Below are positions 25,207-33,885 of a DNA stretch of 64,000 nt, in pieces (the stretch's first letter is position 1; the number at the start of each line of letters is the position of its first letter). The translations under genes and the position numbers were made by a program. Below the pieces are notes generated by a model that ran no database searches, was not told the origin of the DNA, and was given only the letters and a program-made list of their open reading frames with translations. Source of the DNA: Maribacter arcticus (lineage in GTDB: Bacteria; Bacteroidota; Bacteroidia; Flavobacteriales; Flavobacteriaceae); NCBI RefSeq assembly GCF_900167935.1, contig NZ_FUYL01000006.1, positions 124,001-188,000 on the forward strand, in the 5' to 3' direction.

Positions 25207-26334
25207 ATGGAAGTAAAAAAAGAAATGGCATTGAAGAATATACCAACTAAAGTTTCACAGGAATATCGAAATTTTCCAATGGTACCTAGAGTAGTTTATG
25301 GTAAAGGAAGTTTTAATACTCTTGGTGATATTTTAATGCCAAAACGGAAGCATTCAGAAGCTCCAATGATATATTTGGTAGATGATGTTTTTGAAGGTAG
25401 TGAGCTTATTAATCGAATTCCAAGTATATTTTGTGATCAAATCATTTTAATTTCAGCGGAAGAAGAGCCCAAAACAAATCAGGTTGATGCTTTGGTTAGC
25501 ATGATCAGAGAGAAGTTTACTGAATTACCTTCAGGTATTATTGGTATAGGTGGTGGTACTTTATTAGACCTAGCTAAGGCAGTTGCTATAATGCTAACTA
25601 ATAAGGGAAGTGCTTCAGAATATCAAGGTTGGGACCTGGTACATAAGAAATCAATTTACCATGTCGGCATACCTACTATTAGTGGTACGGGTGCTGAAGT
25701 TTCTAGAACAACGGTACTTTTGGGACCAGAAAAAAAATTAGGAATCAATTCAGATTTTACCACATTCGACCAAGTTTTATTAGATCCAGAATTAACAAAG
25801 GGAGTGCCAAAAGAACAATGGTTTTATACAGGGATGGATTGTTTTATTCATTGTATAGAATCACTAAATGGAACATTTTTAAATGCCTTCAGTAAAAGTT
25901 ATGGAGAGAAATCTTTAGAGCTTTGTAAAGAAGTATTTCTTGAGGATATATCAGGGTCTGAAAGTAGAGAAAAGCTTATGATGGCATCTTGGCATGGCGG
26001 CATGAGTATAGCCTATTCTCAAGTAGGAGTAGCCCATGCAATGAGTTATGGTTTAGGATATGTTTTAGGAATTAAACACGGTATAGGTAATTGCCTTGTT
26101 TTTCAATATCTCGAAGAATTTTACCCGCAGGGTGTAGTGTTATTTAATAAAATGCTTACAAAGCATGAAATTGTATTACCAACAGGTATTTGTTCTAAAT
26201 TGTCTGAATCTGAAATGGATACAATGATTTGTGTAGCCATGGGTATGGAGCCATTATGGGAAAATGCCTTAGGAGAAAATTGGAGGTCTTTAATAACGGC
26301 CAAGAAACTAAAAGCTATTTACCAAAAGATATAA
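25207..26334 (+). CDS. kdnB: KdnB-like iron-containing alcohol dehydrogenase (Kdo 8-oxidase)
   Basis: The 375-residue protein is in the Fe-ADH family. N-terminal F-P-M-V-P-R-V-V-Y-G-K-G-S-F lies near 23-36, NAD-site G-I-G-G-G-T-L-L-D-L-A-K-A near 116-128, the metal Asp in Y-T-G-M-D-C-F-I-H near 208, and the His ligands in V-A-H-A-M-S-Y-G-L and I-K-H-G-I-G-N near 276-294. These features, with kdsB and a HAD gene next door, fit KdnB, which in Shewanella oxidises C8 of Kdo before transamination by KdnA to make Kdo8N. No kdnA aminotransferase is in the window. The alternative is a generic Fe-ADH. Confidence 0.75.
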   Translation: MEVKKEMALKNIPTKVSQEYRNFPMVPRVVYGKGSFNTLGDILMPKRKHSEAPMIYLVDDVFEGSELINRIPSIFCDQIILISAEEEPKTNQVDALVSMIREKFTELPSGIIGIGGGTLLDLAKAVAIMLTNKGSASEYQGWDLVHKKSIYHVGIPTISGTGAEVSRTTVLLGPEKKLGINSDFTTFDQVLLDPELTKGVPKEQWFYTGMDCFIHCIESLNGTFLNAFSKSYGEKSLELCKEVFLEDISGSESREKLMMASWHGGMSIAYSQVGVAHAMSYGLGYVLGIKHGIGNCLVFQYLEEFYPQGVVLFNKMLTKHEIVLPTGICSKLSESEMDTMICVAMGMEPLWENALGENWRSLITAKKLKAIYQKI

Positions 26335-26402
26335 TCACGTATAGACGTAGTCTTCAATAACTCTACAAAGGAATTCTAATAGTACATAGGTGCAATAACA
26401 AT

Positions 26403-26933
26403 ATGCAAAAATTAGCAAAATTTATTTATTTCAAAATTCTAGGATGGAAACTCAATGGAGAATTTCCTTCTCATTTAAATAAATTCGTAGCTATCGTGGT
26501 ACCACATACAAGTTGGTGGGATTTTGTTTTAGGCCTATTAGTACGCAAAGTTTGGGATGAAGAAATCAATTATATAGGTAAGAAAAGCCTTTTTGATTCA
26601 CCCTTTGGTTGGTTTTTTAAATGGACAGGTGGTGCCGCTATTGATCGCTCTAAAACTAATGATACGGTGAAAGCTACTGCACAAATTTTTAACGAACGAG
26701 AGAAGTTCAGATTGGCTTTATCTCCTGAAGGCACAAGAAAAAAAGTAGATAAATGGAAGACCGGATTTTATTTTATTGCAAAAACGGCAAATGTTCCCAT
26801 TGTGATGGTGGCCTTTGATTATGGTAAAAAAGAAATTAAAATATCTGAACCGATAATACCTACAGAAAATCAAATAGCAGATTTTGAAAAGTACCATGCT
26901 TTTTATGATGGGGTAGAGGGTCTATACCGCTAG
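26403..26933 (+). CDS. Lysophospholipid / 1-acyl-glycerol-3-phosphate acyltransferase-like protein
   Basis: The 176-residue PlsC-family protein has the catalytic H-x4-D motif as H-T-S-W-W-D (about 34-39), and the second motif S-P-E-G-T-R-K (about 113-119) contributes the glycerol-phosphate binding Glu and Gly. It is shorter than canonical PlsC (about 240) and has only a weak N-terminal amphipathic helix instead of a transmembrane anchor. The acyl acceptor is unknown; ornithine lipids, phosphatidate or lipid A are possible. It follows kdnB by 68 nt with no visible terminator. Confidence 0.82.
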   Translation: MQKLAKFIYFKILGWKLNGEFPSHLNKFVAIVVPHTSWWDFVLGLLVRKVWDEEINYIGKKSLFDSPFGWFFKWTGGAAIDRSKTNDTVKATAQIFNEREKFRLALSPEGTRKKVDKWKTGFYFIAKTANVPIVMVAFDYGKKEIKISEPIIPTENQIADFEKYHAFYDGVEGLYR

Positions 26934-27233
26934 AATTCACTAGTTAACTTCAATAATAAATTTTACGATACCTCTAAACGTATATTATATTAAAAATCGA
27001 TAAATAAGCGTTTTTTTTAACATTCATATTAAAACCAATAGTCAATCTTCTCATAAGTAGGGTAAATTATGGTCGATTAGTTTAGTTGTTGAATGCATTA
27101 AAGTTTAAAGAGAAATTTTTAAAAAAAAATAGAATTTTTATAATTGGGAGAAGATCCGATTTTGGGAAGCGGACCTTGATTATTTAAAAATGATTTATTT
27201 TACTATTCTTCGATAGAATTAAACCTTAAATAG

Positions 27234-27429
27234 GTGTCACCAAGAAAAATGAACGGAGAGTTGTCTATATATGACGGCATAGGACAGAAAGTACAGGACT
27301 TTGGAATGTTTAATCTTAAAGAAGGGGAAAATGAAATTAAGCTAAATGTAGTTGAATTACCCGTAGGTATGTATTTTATTCAAATAATCAGATTATGGTA
27401 ACGAAATCTTGAAGGTACTAGGGGAATAA
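27234..27429 (+). pseudogene. Relic of a T9SS type A C-terminal sorting domain
   Basis: From 27234 the plus-strand frame reads V-S-P-R-K-M-N-G-E-L-S-I-Y-D-G-I-G-Q-K-V, then E-G-E-N-E-I-K-L-N-V and E-L-P-V-G-M-Y-F-I-Q-I. This is the usual pattern of the type IX secretion sorting domain. The frame then hits a stop at 27399. A one-base shift around 27378-27390 restores the expected tail, S-D-Y-G-N-E-I-L-K-V-L-G-E, ending at the stop 27427-27429. An in-frame TAG at 27231 lies directly before the fragment, and no passenger domain is visible upstream. It is best read as the decayed 3' end of a lost secreted protein. Confidence 0.7.
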
Positions 27430-27511
27430 GGACTTATAAATGGTACGAATTGTTTATTTATGGTTTGTAGCGATTAATATGTCACGTAATTACTAACCGA
27501 ATAATAAAAAA

Positions 27512-27537
27512 GGAGACCAATTTGGTCTCCTTTTTTT
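27512..27537 (-). terminator. Intrinsic terminator after yebC (bidirectional)
   Basis: The stem GGAGACCAA / TTGGTCTCC (27512-27520 and 27522-27530) is flanked by A- and T-runs on both sides, so it can work on both strands. It lies 27 nt past the yebC stop. Confidence 0.8.
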
Positions 27538-27563
27538 GTTTAAAATAGCTTTTTAAGCTAAGG

Positions 27564-28274
27564 TTATTCCTCCATAGAATGATACACGTTCTGCACATCG
27601 TCATCTTCTTCTAACTTTTCTAAAAGTTTTTCCACATCTGCAGCTTCTTCTTCCGATATGGCTTTAGTTACTTGCGGAATTCGTTCAAAACCTGAGGAAA
27701 GTATTTCAAGTCCTCTATTTTCTAATTCTTTTTGTATGGCTCCGAAACTTTCAAATGGGCCGTATATTAAAATACCATCATCATCCACAAAAACTTCTTC
27801 TGCACCAAAATCTATAAGTTCTAACTCTAATTCTTCTGGGTCGGTACCTTCTGTCGGGATTCGGAAATTACAGGTGTGGTCGAACATGAATTCTACAGAT
27901 CCTGAGGTTCCCATATTTCCATTACACTTATTAAAATAACTTCTAACATTCGCAACGGTTCTGGTATTATTGTCCGTAGCGGTTTCAACAAGAATTGCAA
28001 TGCCATGCGGAGCATATCCTTCAAAAAGGACTTCTTTATAATCTCCTAAGCTTTTGTCACTCGCTCTTTTAATAGCTCTTTCAACATTGTCTTTAGGCAT
28101 GTTGACTGACTTGGCATTTTGTATAACTGCCCTAAGACGTGAATTGGAATCTGGGTCAGGCCCGCCTTCCTTTACAGCCATTACAATATCTTTGCCTATA
28201 CGTGTAAAGGCTTTGGACATTGCAGACCATCTTTTCATTTTACGTGCTTTCCTAAATTCAAAAGCTCTTCCCAT
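27564..28274 (-). CDS. YebC/PmpR family transcription or translation factor
   Basis: The 236-residue protein has the family N-terminus G-R-A-F-E-F-R-K (a flavobacterial variant of the usual G-H-S-K-W), then M-S-K-A-F-T-R-I-G-K-D-I and N-M-P-K-D-N-V-E-R-A-I-K-R-A near 57-70. The acidic C-terminal domain ends D-D-V-Q-N-V-Y-H-S-M. YebC-type proteins were long called transcriptional regulators; some are now linked to resolving ribosome stalling. Which applies here cannot be told. A terminator follows and a TACATTTG promoter element precedes it. Confidence 0.92.
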   Translation of the reverse strand: MGRAFEFRKARKMKRWSAMSKAFTRIGKDIVMAVKEGGPDPDSNSRLRAVIQNAKSVNMPKDNVERAIKRASDKSLGDYKEVLFEGYAPHGIAILVETATDNNTRTVANVRSYFNKCNGNMGTSGSVEFMFDHTCNFRIPTEGTDPEELELELIDFGAEEVFVDDDGILIYGPFESFGAIQKELENRGLEILSSGFERIPQVTKAISEEEAADVEKLLEKLEEDDDVQNVYHSMEE

Positions 28275-28290
28275 GGTAAATTATTTTAAA

Positions 28291-28298
28291 CAAATGTA
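28291..28298 (-). promoter_or_regulatory. -7 element for yebC
   Basis: Minus-strand TACATTTG (28298-28291) is identical to the rnpB and tRNA-operon -7 boxes. The predicted start near 28285 is 11 nt before the ATG. The -33 element is poorly matched. Confidence 0.4.
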
Positions 28299-28375
28299 CA
28301 AAAACAAGAGATGTTCAGAAATCATTGAAATTTCTTTTCTGAACACAATTATCTTATGATTTGACTTGGTTGTTA

Positions 28376-28672
28376 TTATTCGCTTTCTACTATATCTTCA
28401 ATAATTCGTGCAAGTACAAAATCTTTTTCGGTAACCCCATTTGCGTCATGGGTGCTTAAACGAATATTTACAGTTTTATATACATTGCTCCAATCTGGGT
28501 GGTGATTTTGAGCTTCACATTCAAAAGCAATTCGTGTCATAACAGAAAAAGCCTCTTTAAAATCTTTAAACTCGAACGTGGTTTCTATAGCTCCATCCAC
28601 ATATTCCCATCCATCTAATTGACCTAAGTAATCTGCTATTTGTTCATCGGTAAATTTTTCTATTTCTTTCAT
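28376..28672 (-). CDS. phhB: 4a-hydroxytetrahydrobiopterin dehydratase (PCD/DCoH)
   Basis: The enzyme dehydrates pterin-4a-carbinolamine and so recycles the pterin cofactor of aromatic amino acid hydroxylases. The 98-residue protein has the signature E-A-Q-N-H-H-P-D-W-S-N-V-Y-K-T-V near 52-67 with the paired catalytic histidines, and L-S-T-H-D-A-N-G-V-T near 72-81. It lies 7 nt after the epimerase gene in the gcvT operon. No phenylalanine hydroxylase is in the window. Confidence 0.9.
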   Translation of the reverse strand: MKEIEKFTDEQIADYLGQLDGWEYVDGAIETTFEFKDFKEAFSVMTRIAFECEAQNHHPDWSNVYKTVNIRLSTHDANGVTEKDFVLARIIEDIVESE

Positions 28673-28679
28673 AATTTCA

Positions 28680-29507
28680 CTAATTTAAAACATGGTGATC
28701 AATAATATCTTGAAAAGTAAATTGTAAATTTTTTGGTAATTGATTGGTTTTTGGTAATACTGCCAAATACCTATCCTCATTGGTTGTATAGACTCTTTTT
28801 ATTATAGGGTTGAAATTACCTACCCGCTCCAAAACTTCTTTAATAAAATCTTCATGATGCGTAAGGTCATTACTTCCTAAATGATAAATTCCTGTTTTAT
28901 TTCTATTAATAAGGTAATGAATTTGCTGTGTTACCTTGTCATCGTTGGTTACATTTAATATTAAATTTGGAAAAACTTCTATAGGCTCATTTTCAATTAT
29001 TGCCTTTTTCATATCCCTTATTCTTGGAGAACTATTTCCAAATACCATAGGAATTCTTAAGATTGCCATTTTCTCTTTCGGTAATCTTAAAAGCATATTT
29101 TCAATTCTAATTTTCAGTCTACCATAAATACTTTCTGATAGCGTTTTATCCATTTCATAAGATGGATATTTACTATATGCATCAAAAACATTTGCTGATG
29201 ATATAAAATATAATTGGCAGTTTTCTTTACGAACATATTCTAAAATATGTTCGTGAGCAATGATGAGAGCTGCAAAATTACCTCTTAATGCAGAAATTAT
29301 AACTTGAGGTTTTACCAATTCCAAAACCTCAACTATATCATCTTCCTCTATATTATAATGCACAAATTGGTTATTCGTAGAATAAGAATTTGCGGCATGG
29401 CAATAGGTGCCAAAGGTGTCAAAATATTTACATAGCTCTTTATATATAGCATTGCCAATAAATCCACTACCACCAAGAATCAATATTTTTTTGTTATCCA
29501 AACTCAA
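28680..29507 (-). CDS. NAD(P)-dependent epimerase / dTDP-4-dehydrorhamnose reductase-like protein
   Basis: The 275-residue protein has a short-chain dehydrogenase fold, extended type. Rossmann motif G-G-S-G-F-I-G lies at about 12-18, the central S-S-A-N-V-F-D near 103-109, and a variant active-site Y-E-M-D-K near 116-120 in place of the canonical YxxxK. The pattern is closest to RmlD-like sugar nucleotide reductases, but no sugar pathway genes are adjacent. It overlaps the glsA stop by 4 nt. The substrate is unknown. Confidence 0.75.
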   Translation of the reverse strand: MSLDNKKILILGGSGFIGNAIYKELCKYFDTFGTYCHAANSYSTNNQFVHYNIEEDDIVEVLELVKPQVIISALRGNFAALIIAHEHILEYVRKENCQLYFISSANVFDAYSKYPSYEMDKTLSESIYGRLKIRIENMLLRLPKEKMAILRIPMVFGNSSPRIRDMKKAIIENEPIEVFPNLILNVTNDDKVTQQIHYLINRNKTGIYHLGSNDLTHHEDFIKEVLERVGNFNPIIKRVYTTNEDRYLAVLPKTNQLPKNLQFTFQDIIDHHVLN

Positions 29508-30418
29508 AAAATAGAAAGTTCTGTTTGTGTCGTCAATCTTTCCAAAGCTAACATTCCCAATTTAGAGTTGCCTTTAGCATTTAGTCCTGGTGACCAAGTT
29601 GCCACACAAAATTTATTGGGTAATAACGCAACAATTCCACCTCCTACACCACTTTTACCCGGTAGACCAACTTCAAAAGCAAATTCACCTGCCTCATCAT
29701 AAAAGCCACAGGTTAACATTAAGGAGTTTATTCGTTTTACCTGTCTGGTAGTAAGAAAAGTGTTGTTTTTTTTGCATTTACCATGGTTAATAAACATAAA
29801 AAATGCATTTGCAAGTTGTGCGCAGCTCATTGAAATTGAACATTGATGAAAATAAAAATCTAAAACGGTATCCACATCATTGACCAAATTTTTATAGGAT
29901 TTTAAAAGATTCGCAGCAGCGTAATTCCTAAATCCTGTCATTTTTTCAGATCGAGCTACTTCTTCATCATAATTTATAGAATCATCATTAGCTAAATTTT
30001 TGACATATGCTAGAAAATCCTCTTTCGGATTTTCTAAAAGCGATACTAGGATATCTGCCACAACAATAGCTCCAGGATTAATTAAGGGATTTCTAGGTAT
30101 GCCATTCTCCATTTCTAATAGAGATAGGTGGTTAAAAGGATCTCCAGAAGGTTCTACGTCTACACGCTGCCAAAGTTTTTCTCCAACTAAACCTAGTGCC
30201 ATAGAAAGTGTAAAAACTTTTGATATACTCTGAATTGAAAATCGTTCATCTGAATCGCCGGATGAAAAACTTTGTTGCTGAATGTTGATTAAATGAATAC
30301 CGAACTTAGCCAAATCTACTTTTGCCAATTCTGGAATATAAGTGGCACATAGCCCTCTATTATCTGTCTTGGCAGCAGTAGCATTAATCCCATTAATAAT
30401 ACCTTGAAAGTCTACCAT
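29504..30418 (-). CDS. glsA: Glutaminase
   Basis: Glutaminase hydrolyses glutamine to glutamate and ammonia. The 304 residues are normal for the serine-dependent beta-lactamase-like family. The catalytic S-I-S-K is in F-S-I-Q-S-I-S-K-V-F near 63-66. Other family motifs are N-P-x-I-N-P-G-A-I-V (about 110-119), M-S-C-A-Q-L-A-N near 197-204 and G-K-S-G-V-G-G-G-I near 260-268. Its start ATG shares a base with the gcvT stop (TAATG), so translation is coupled. Confidence 0.95.
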   Translation of the reverse strand: MVDFQGIINGINATAAKTDNRGLCATYIPELAKVDLAKFGIHLINIQQQSFSSGDSDERFSIQSISKVFTLSMALGLVGEKLWQRVDVEPSGDPFNHLSLLEMENGIPRNPLINPGAIVVADILVSLLENPKEDFLAYVKNLANDDSINYDEEVARSEKMTGFRNYAAANLLKSYKNLVNDVDTVLDFYFHQCSISMSCAQLANAFFMFINHGKCKKNNTFLTTRQVKRINSLMLTCGFYDEAGEFAFEVGLPGKSGVGGGIVALLPNKFCVATWSPGLNAKGNSKLGMLALERLTTQTELSIF

Positions 30419-31503
30419 TAAGCTTTGTAAAATGGTAATTTGACTACGGTAGCAGATACTGCATTCTTTCGAATTTGAATTTGAATTTTACTTCCTAGTT
30501 CTGAAAAAACAATAGGTACATACCCCAAGCCAATTCCAGTGCCCATTGAAGGTGACATAGTACCCGAAGTAACGACCCCTATGGTTTTTCCATTTCCATC
30601 AACTATATCATAACCATGTCTGGGAATGCCTCGGTCATCTAATTCGAAGGCAACCAATTTTCGTTCCAAGCCATGTTTTTTTTCCTTTTCAAGTGCTTCA
30701 GAATTAACGAAATCTTTGGTAAATTTTGTAATCCAACCTAATCCTGCTTCAAAAGGAGAGGTTGTATCATCTATATCATTTCCATAAAGGCAATATCCCA
30801 TTTCTAGTCGTAAAGTATCCCTTGCTGCCAATCCGATTGGTTTTATTCCAAAATCTGCTCCGGCTTCAAATACCTTGTCCCAAATTTGTTTTACATCTTC
30901 ATTCTTGCAATAAATTTCAAATCCGCCAGAACCCGTATATCCTGTTGCAGAAATAATAACATGTTCAATGCCGGCAAAATCTGCTACTTCGAAATGATAG
31001 AATTTTATAGCTGATAAATCTACTGAGGTCAACGACTGCATAGCTTCAACTGCTTTAGGGCCTTGAATGGCTAATAGGGAATAGCCTTCGGATATATTTT
31101 TCATATCCGCTTTAAACTTATTATTATAGCTTGAAATATGAGCCCAATCTTTATCAATATTAGAAGCATTCACCACTAATAAATATTGTTCATCTTTAAT
31201 GCGATATACAATTAAATCGTCAACGATACCACCTGTTTCATTTGGTAAGCAGCTATATTGAGCTCTACCAATGGTCAATTTAGATGCATCGTTTGAAGTT
31301 ACTTTTTGAATCAAGCCTAATGCATTTGGACCAGAAATTAAAAATTCTCCCATGTGAGACACATCAAAAACACCAACACCTGTACGTACAATTTCATGTT
31401 CAGCATTGACGCCTTCATAGGATACAGGCATATTATATCCAGCAAATGGAACCATTTTGGCGCCAAGTGCTTCATGTGTTGTGGTAAGCGCAGTATTTTT
31501 CAT
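30418..31503 (-). CDS. gcvT: Glycine cleavage system T protein (aminomethyltransferase)
   Basis: GcvT transfers the methylene group from the H-protein aminomethyl-lipoate to tetrahydrofolate and releases ammonia. The 361-residue protein has the N-terminal [19 protein letters not shown] near 47-54, the family segment [11 protein letters not shown] near 165-175 and the catalytic-loop region A-A-R-D-T-L-R-L-E near 207-215. It is the first gene of an apparent operon with glsA, an epimerase and phhB. gcvH and gcvP are not in the window. Confidence 0.96.
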   Translation of the reverse strand: MKNTALTTTHEALGAKMVPFAGYNMPVSYEGVNAEHEIVRTGVGVFDVSHMGEFLISGPNALGLIQKVTSNDASKLTIGRAQYSCLPNETGGIVDDLIVYRIKDEQYLLVVNASNIDKDWAHISSYNNKFKADMKNISEGYSLLAIQGPKAVEAMQSLTSVDLSAIKFYHFEVADFAGIEHVIISATGYTGSGGFEIYCKNEDVKQIWDKVFEAGADFGIKPIGLAARDTLRLEMGYCLYGNDIDDTTSPFEAGLGWITKFTKDFVNSEALEKEKKHGLERKLVAFELDDRGIPRHGYDIVDGNGKTIGVVTSGTMSPSMGTGIGLGYVPIVFSELGSKIQIQIRKNAVSATVVKLPFYKA

Positions 31504-31525
31504 CTTCTTTAATTTATTGACGATG

Positions 31526-31553
31526 CAAATTTATCGAAAATAAATAGAAGCAA
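31526..31553 (-). promoter_or_regulatory. Promoter for the gcvT-glsA-epimerase-phhB operon
   Basis: Minus-strand TTG (31553-31551) and TAAATTTG (31533-31526) have a 17-bp spacer. The start near 31520 would be about 17 nt from the gcvT ATG. No glycine riboswitch is visible in this short leader. Confidence 0.5.
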
Positions 31554-31601
31554 TATTGGGATATAGGGTATTTGGGAAAATATTCTGACCTATTCTGGCA
31601 G

Positions 31602-32897
31602 CTAAGATTTTAAAAGAAAGTTTTTAAGGCCTTCGTAATTTGAAATTTGGATTGATTTCTTGGTTTTACCCATCACTTTTTTAATCTGTGCAGGAATTTC
31701 TAATTTCTCGGATAGGGTTTCTTCGACAATATCTAAGAATTTAACCGGGTGGGCGGTTTCTAAGAAAATACCGTATGTATTTGGATACTGTGTTTGATAT
31801 TTTTTCAATCCAAGATAGCCCACTGCACCATGCGGATCTGCGATATATCCGTTTAAACTATAAATCTCTTTTAGCGCTTCTTTTGTTTGATTATCATCAA
31901 AAGAATAGGAGGATAAATTCTTTTCTAATTCCTCGAAATTATCTTTAAATAAATGTCTAATTCTTATGAAATTACTTGGGTCACCAACATCCATAGCATT
32001 AGAAATAGTAGCCTTAGATGGTTTTGGGCTATATTCTTTTGTCGACATAAATTGTGGTACCGTATCGTTAACATTAGTTGCCGCGATAAAATGGTTCACC
32101 GGCATTCCCAAACGTTGCGCAACGAGACCAGCACAGATATTCCCAAAATTACCAGAAGGCACTGAAAAAATAATTTCCTTTCCTTTTGATTTCGCTTGTT
32201 TATAGGCGAAAAGAAAGTAAAAAAGTTGAGGCAACCATCTTGCTACATTAATTGAGTTGGCAGATGTTAGTTTCATGTGTGCTAACAAATCTTTATCCAA
32301 GAAGGCATTTTTGACCATGGCCTGACAATCATCAAATGTGCCCTCTACTTCCAATGCTTTAATATTTTGACCTAATGTGGTCAATTGTCGTTCTTGTATA
32401 TCGCTAACTTTACCGCTTGGGTAGAGAATAACCACGTTAACACCTTTAACGCCAAGAAACCCGTTAGCTACTGCGCCACCAGTATCGCCTGATGTTGCAA
32501 CTAAAACCGTTATTTTATTTTTTGAAGACCTAGAAAAATACCCTAAACATTGAGCCATAAATCGAGCCCCAACATCTTTAAAAGCCATTGTAGGGCCGTG
32601 AAAAAGCTCTAGAGTGCCAATATTTGGTGTAATTTCAACGATAGGAAATTCAAAATCTAATACCTCTTTCAGTATATCTTTCAGCACATTATCAGGAACT
32701 AGACCAGATACAAATTGTTGAATAGCTGTAAATGCAATTTCTTCGTTAGATAGGGATTCTATTTTTTCGAAAAAAGAACTGGGTAATGGCTTAATTTCTT
32801 CAGGGAAGTACAATCCTTTATCTGGGGCAATTCCGTTAACTACGGCTATATCAAAAGAAACTTCGGGTGCTGTATTGTTTAAACTATAGAATTTCAA
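31602..32897 (-). CDS. thrC: Threonine synthase
   Basis: ThrC is the PLP enzyme converting O-phosphohomoserine to threonine. The 431-residue protein has the PLP lysine in G-P-T-M-A-F-K-D-V-G-A (about 104-114), the A-T-S-G-D-T-G-G-A-V-A phosphate-binding loop (about 135-145) and V-P-S-G-N-F-G-N near 242-249. The ends fit the family well. It is the last gene of a thrA-thrB-thrC operon, 41 nt after thrB. Confidence 0.96.
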   Translation of the reverse strand: MKFYSLNNTAPEVSFDIAVVNGIAPDKGLYFPEEIKPLPSSFFEKIESLSNEEIAFTAIQQFVSGLVPDNVLKDILKEVLDFEFPIVEITPNIGTLELFHGPTMAFKDVGARFMAQCLGYFSRSSKNKITVLVATSGDTGGAVANGFLGVKGVNVVILYPSGKVSDIQERQLTTLGQNIKALEVEGTFDDCQAMVKNAFLDKDLLAHMKLTSANSINVARWLPQLFYFLFAYKQAKSKGKEIIFSVPSGNFGNICAGLVAQRLGMPVNHFIAATNVNDTVPQFMSTKEYSPKPSKATISNAMDVGDPSNFIRIRHLFKDNFEELEKNLSSYSFDDNQTKEALKEIYSLNGYIADPHGAVGYLGLKKYQTQYPNTYGIFLETAHPVKFLDIVEETLSEKLEIPAQIKKVMGKTKKSIQISNYEGLKNFLLKS

Positions 32898-32938
32898 GTC
32901 GAATGTATTTATCAGTTGTTAATGTAATATTTCTAAAG

Positions 32939-33865
32939 TTATAAAAGTTTTACGCCTTCCGTATTAACTTTAGAAACATGTATTTCGTAGGCAATGCCAA
33001 TTTTATCGTAAATCGATTTCATCACATTACCGACCTTTAAAGCAGTTTCTTTTCCTTTGCTAAAAGCAAAAATGGAAGGTCCTGATCCTGAGATACCTGA
33101 ACCTAAAGCACCTGCTTCTAAGGATACTTTTTTAACTTCATCAAAACCTGGTATTAAGATGGAGCGAATAGGTTCTACAATATGGTCTTCTAATGAACGG
33201 CCAATTAATGCGTAATCTTCTTTAAACAAACCTGCTACAAGTCCGCCAACATTTCCCCATTGTTTTATTCCTATTTCCATTGAAATGGTGGTCTTCAATA
33301 TTTTTCTAGAATCGGAAGTTTTTATTTCAATCTGCGGATGTATAATAGTAACATACAATTCAGATGGCGCCGGTATGGTTACAATATCCAATGGATTATA
33401 ACTACGTACAAGAGTGAAGCCGCCAAATAGGGCAGGAGCTACATTGTCGGCATGGGCTACATCACTGGCCAGTCGTTCCCCTTCCATGGCAAATTTCACT
33501 AATTCGGTCTTATTGAATGGATTACCTAAAAGATGATTCATAGCCCAAACAGCACCAGCAGAGCTAGCTGCACTGCTACCAATACCGCTACCAGGCTTTA
33601 TTTTTTTATTGATTTCAATTTCAAATCCACCATCATAATCAGAAGCCAATAGAAAAGCATTACCAGCAACACCAGCGACATTGTTCAATGTTTCTTTCGG
33701 TAAATCTTGTCCCGAAATTTTGGTGATTTGAATTCCTTTTTTTGAAACTTTCCGAACAATCATTTCATCACCGACCGAATCTAAGGCAACCCCAAGAACA
33801 TCAAAGCCACATGAAATATTTGCTACTGTTGCAGGGCAAAAAACTTTTATTTCGTTTTGATTCAT
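32939..33865 (-). CDS. thrB: Homoserine kinase
   Basis: ThrB is a GHMP-family kinase that phosphorylates homoserine. The 308-residue protein has the ATP loop P-G-S-G-I-G-S-S-A-A-S-S-A near 91-103, N-terminal A-T-V-A-N-I-S-C-G-F-D-V-L-G near 12-25, and C-terminal G-S-G-I-S-G-S-G-P-S-I-F near 257-268. It lies 20 nt after thrA and is part of the threonine operon. Confidence 0.96.
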   Translation of the reverse strand: MNQNEIKVFCPATVANISCGFDVLGVALDSVGDEMIVRKVSKKGIQITKISGQDLPKETLNNVAGVAGNAFLLASDYDGGFEIEINKKIKPGSGIGSSAASSAGAVWAMNHLLGNPFNKTELVKFAMEGERLASDVAHADNVAPALFGGFTLVRSYNPLDIVTIPAPSELYVTIIHPQIEIKTSDSRKILKTTISMEIGIKQWGNVGGLVAGLFKEDYALIGRSLEDHIVEPIRSILIPGFDEVKKVSLEAGALGSGISGSGPSIFAFSKGKETALKVGNVMKSIYDKIGIAYEIHVSKVNTEGVKLL

Positions 33866-33885
33866 GTTATAAAGTGTTTTTTGTC

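Larger units (their letters stand above)
26934..27563. other. Non-coding stretch containing a pseudogene relic and a terminator
   Basis: This 630-bp gap has no intact gene. Its left 300 bp are AT-rich with A- and T-runs and nothing I can name. The right part holds the frameshifted T9SS sorting-domain relic at 27234-27429 and a strong hairpin terminator at 27512-27537. Confidence 0.6.

Noticed and set aside
26934-27563. Insertion sequence or transposon remnant around the T9SS relic
   Set aside because: No terminal inverted repeats, target duplications or transposase fragments were seen. Gene decay explains the region.
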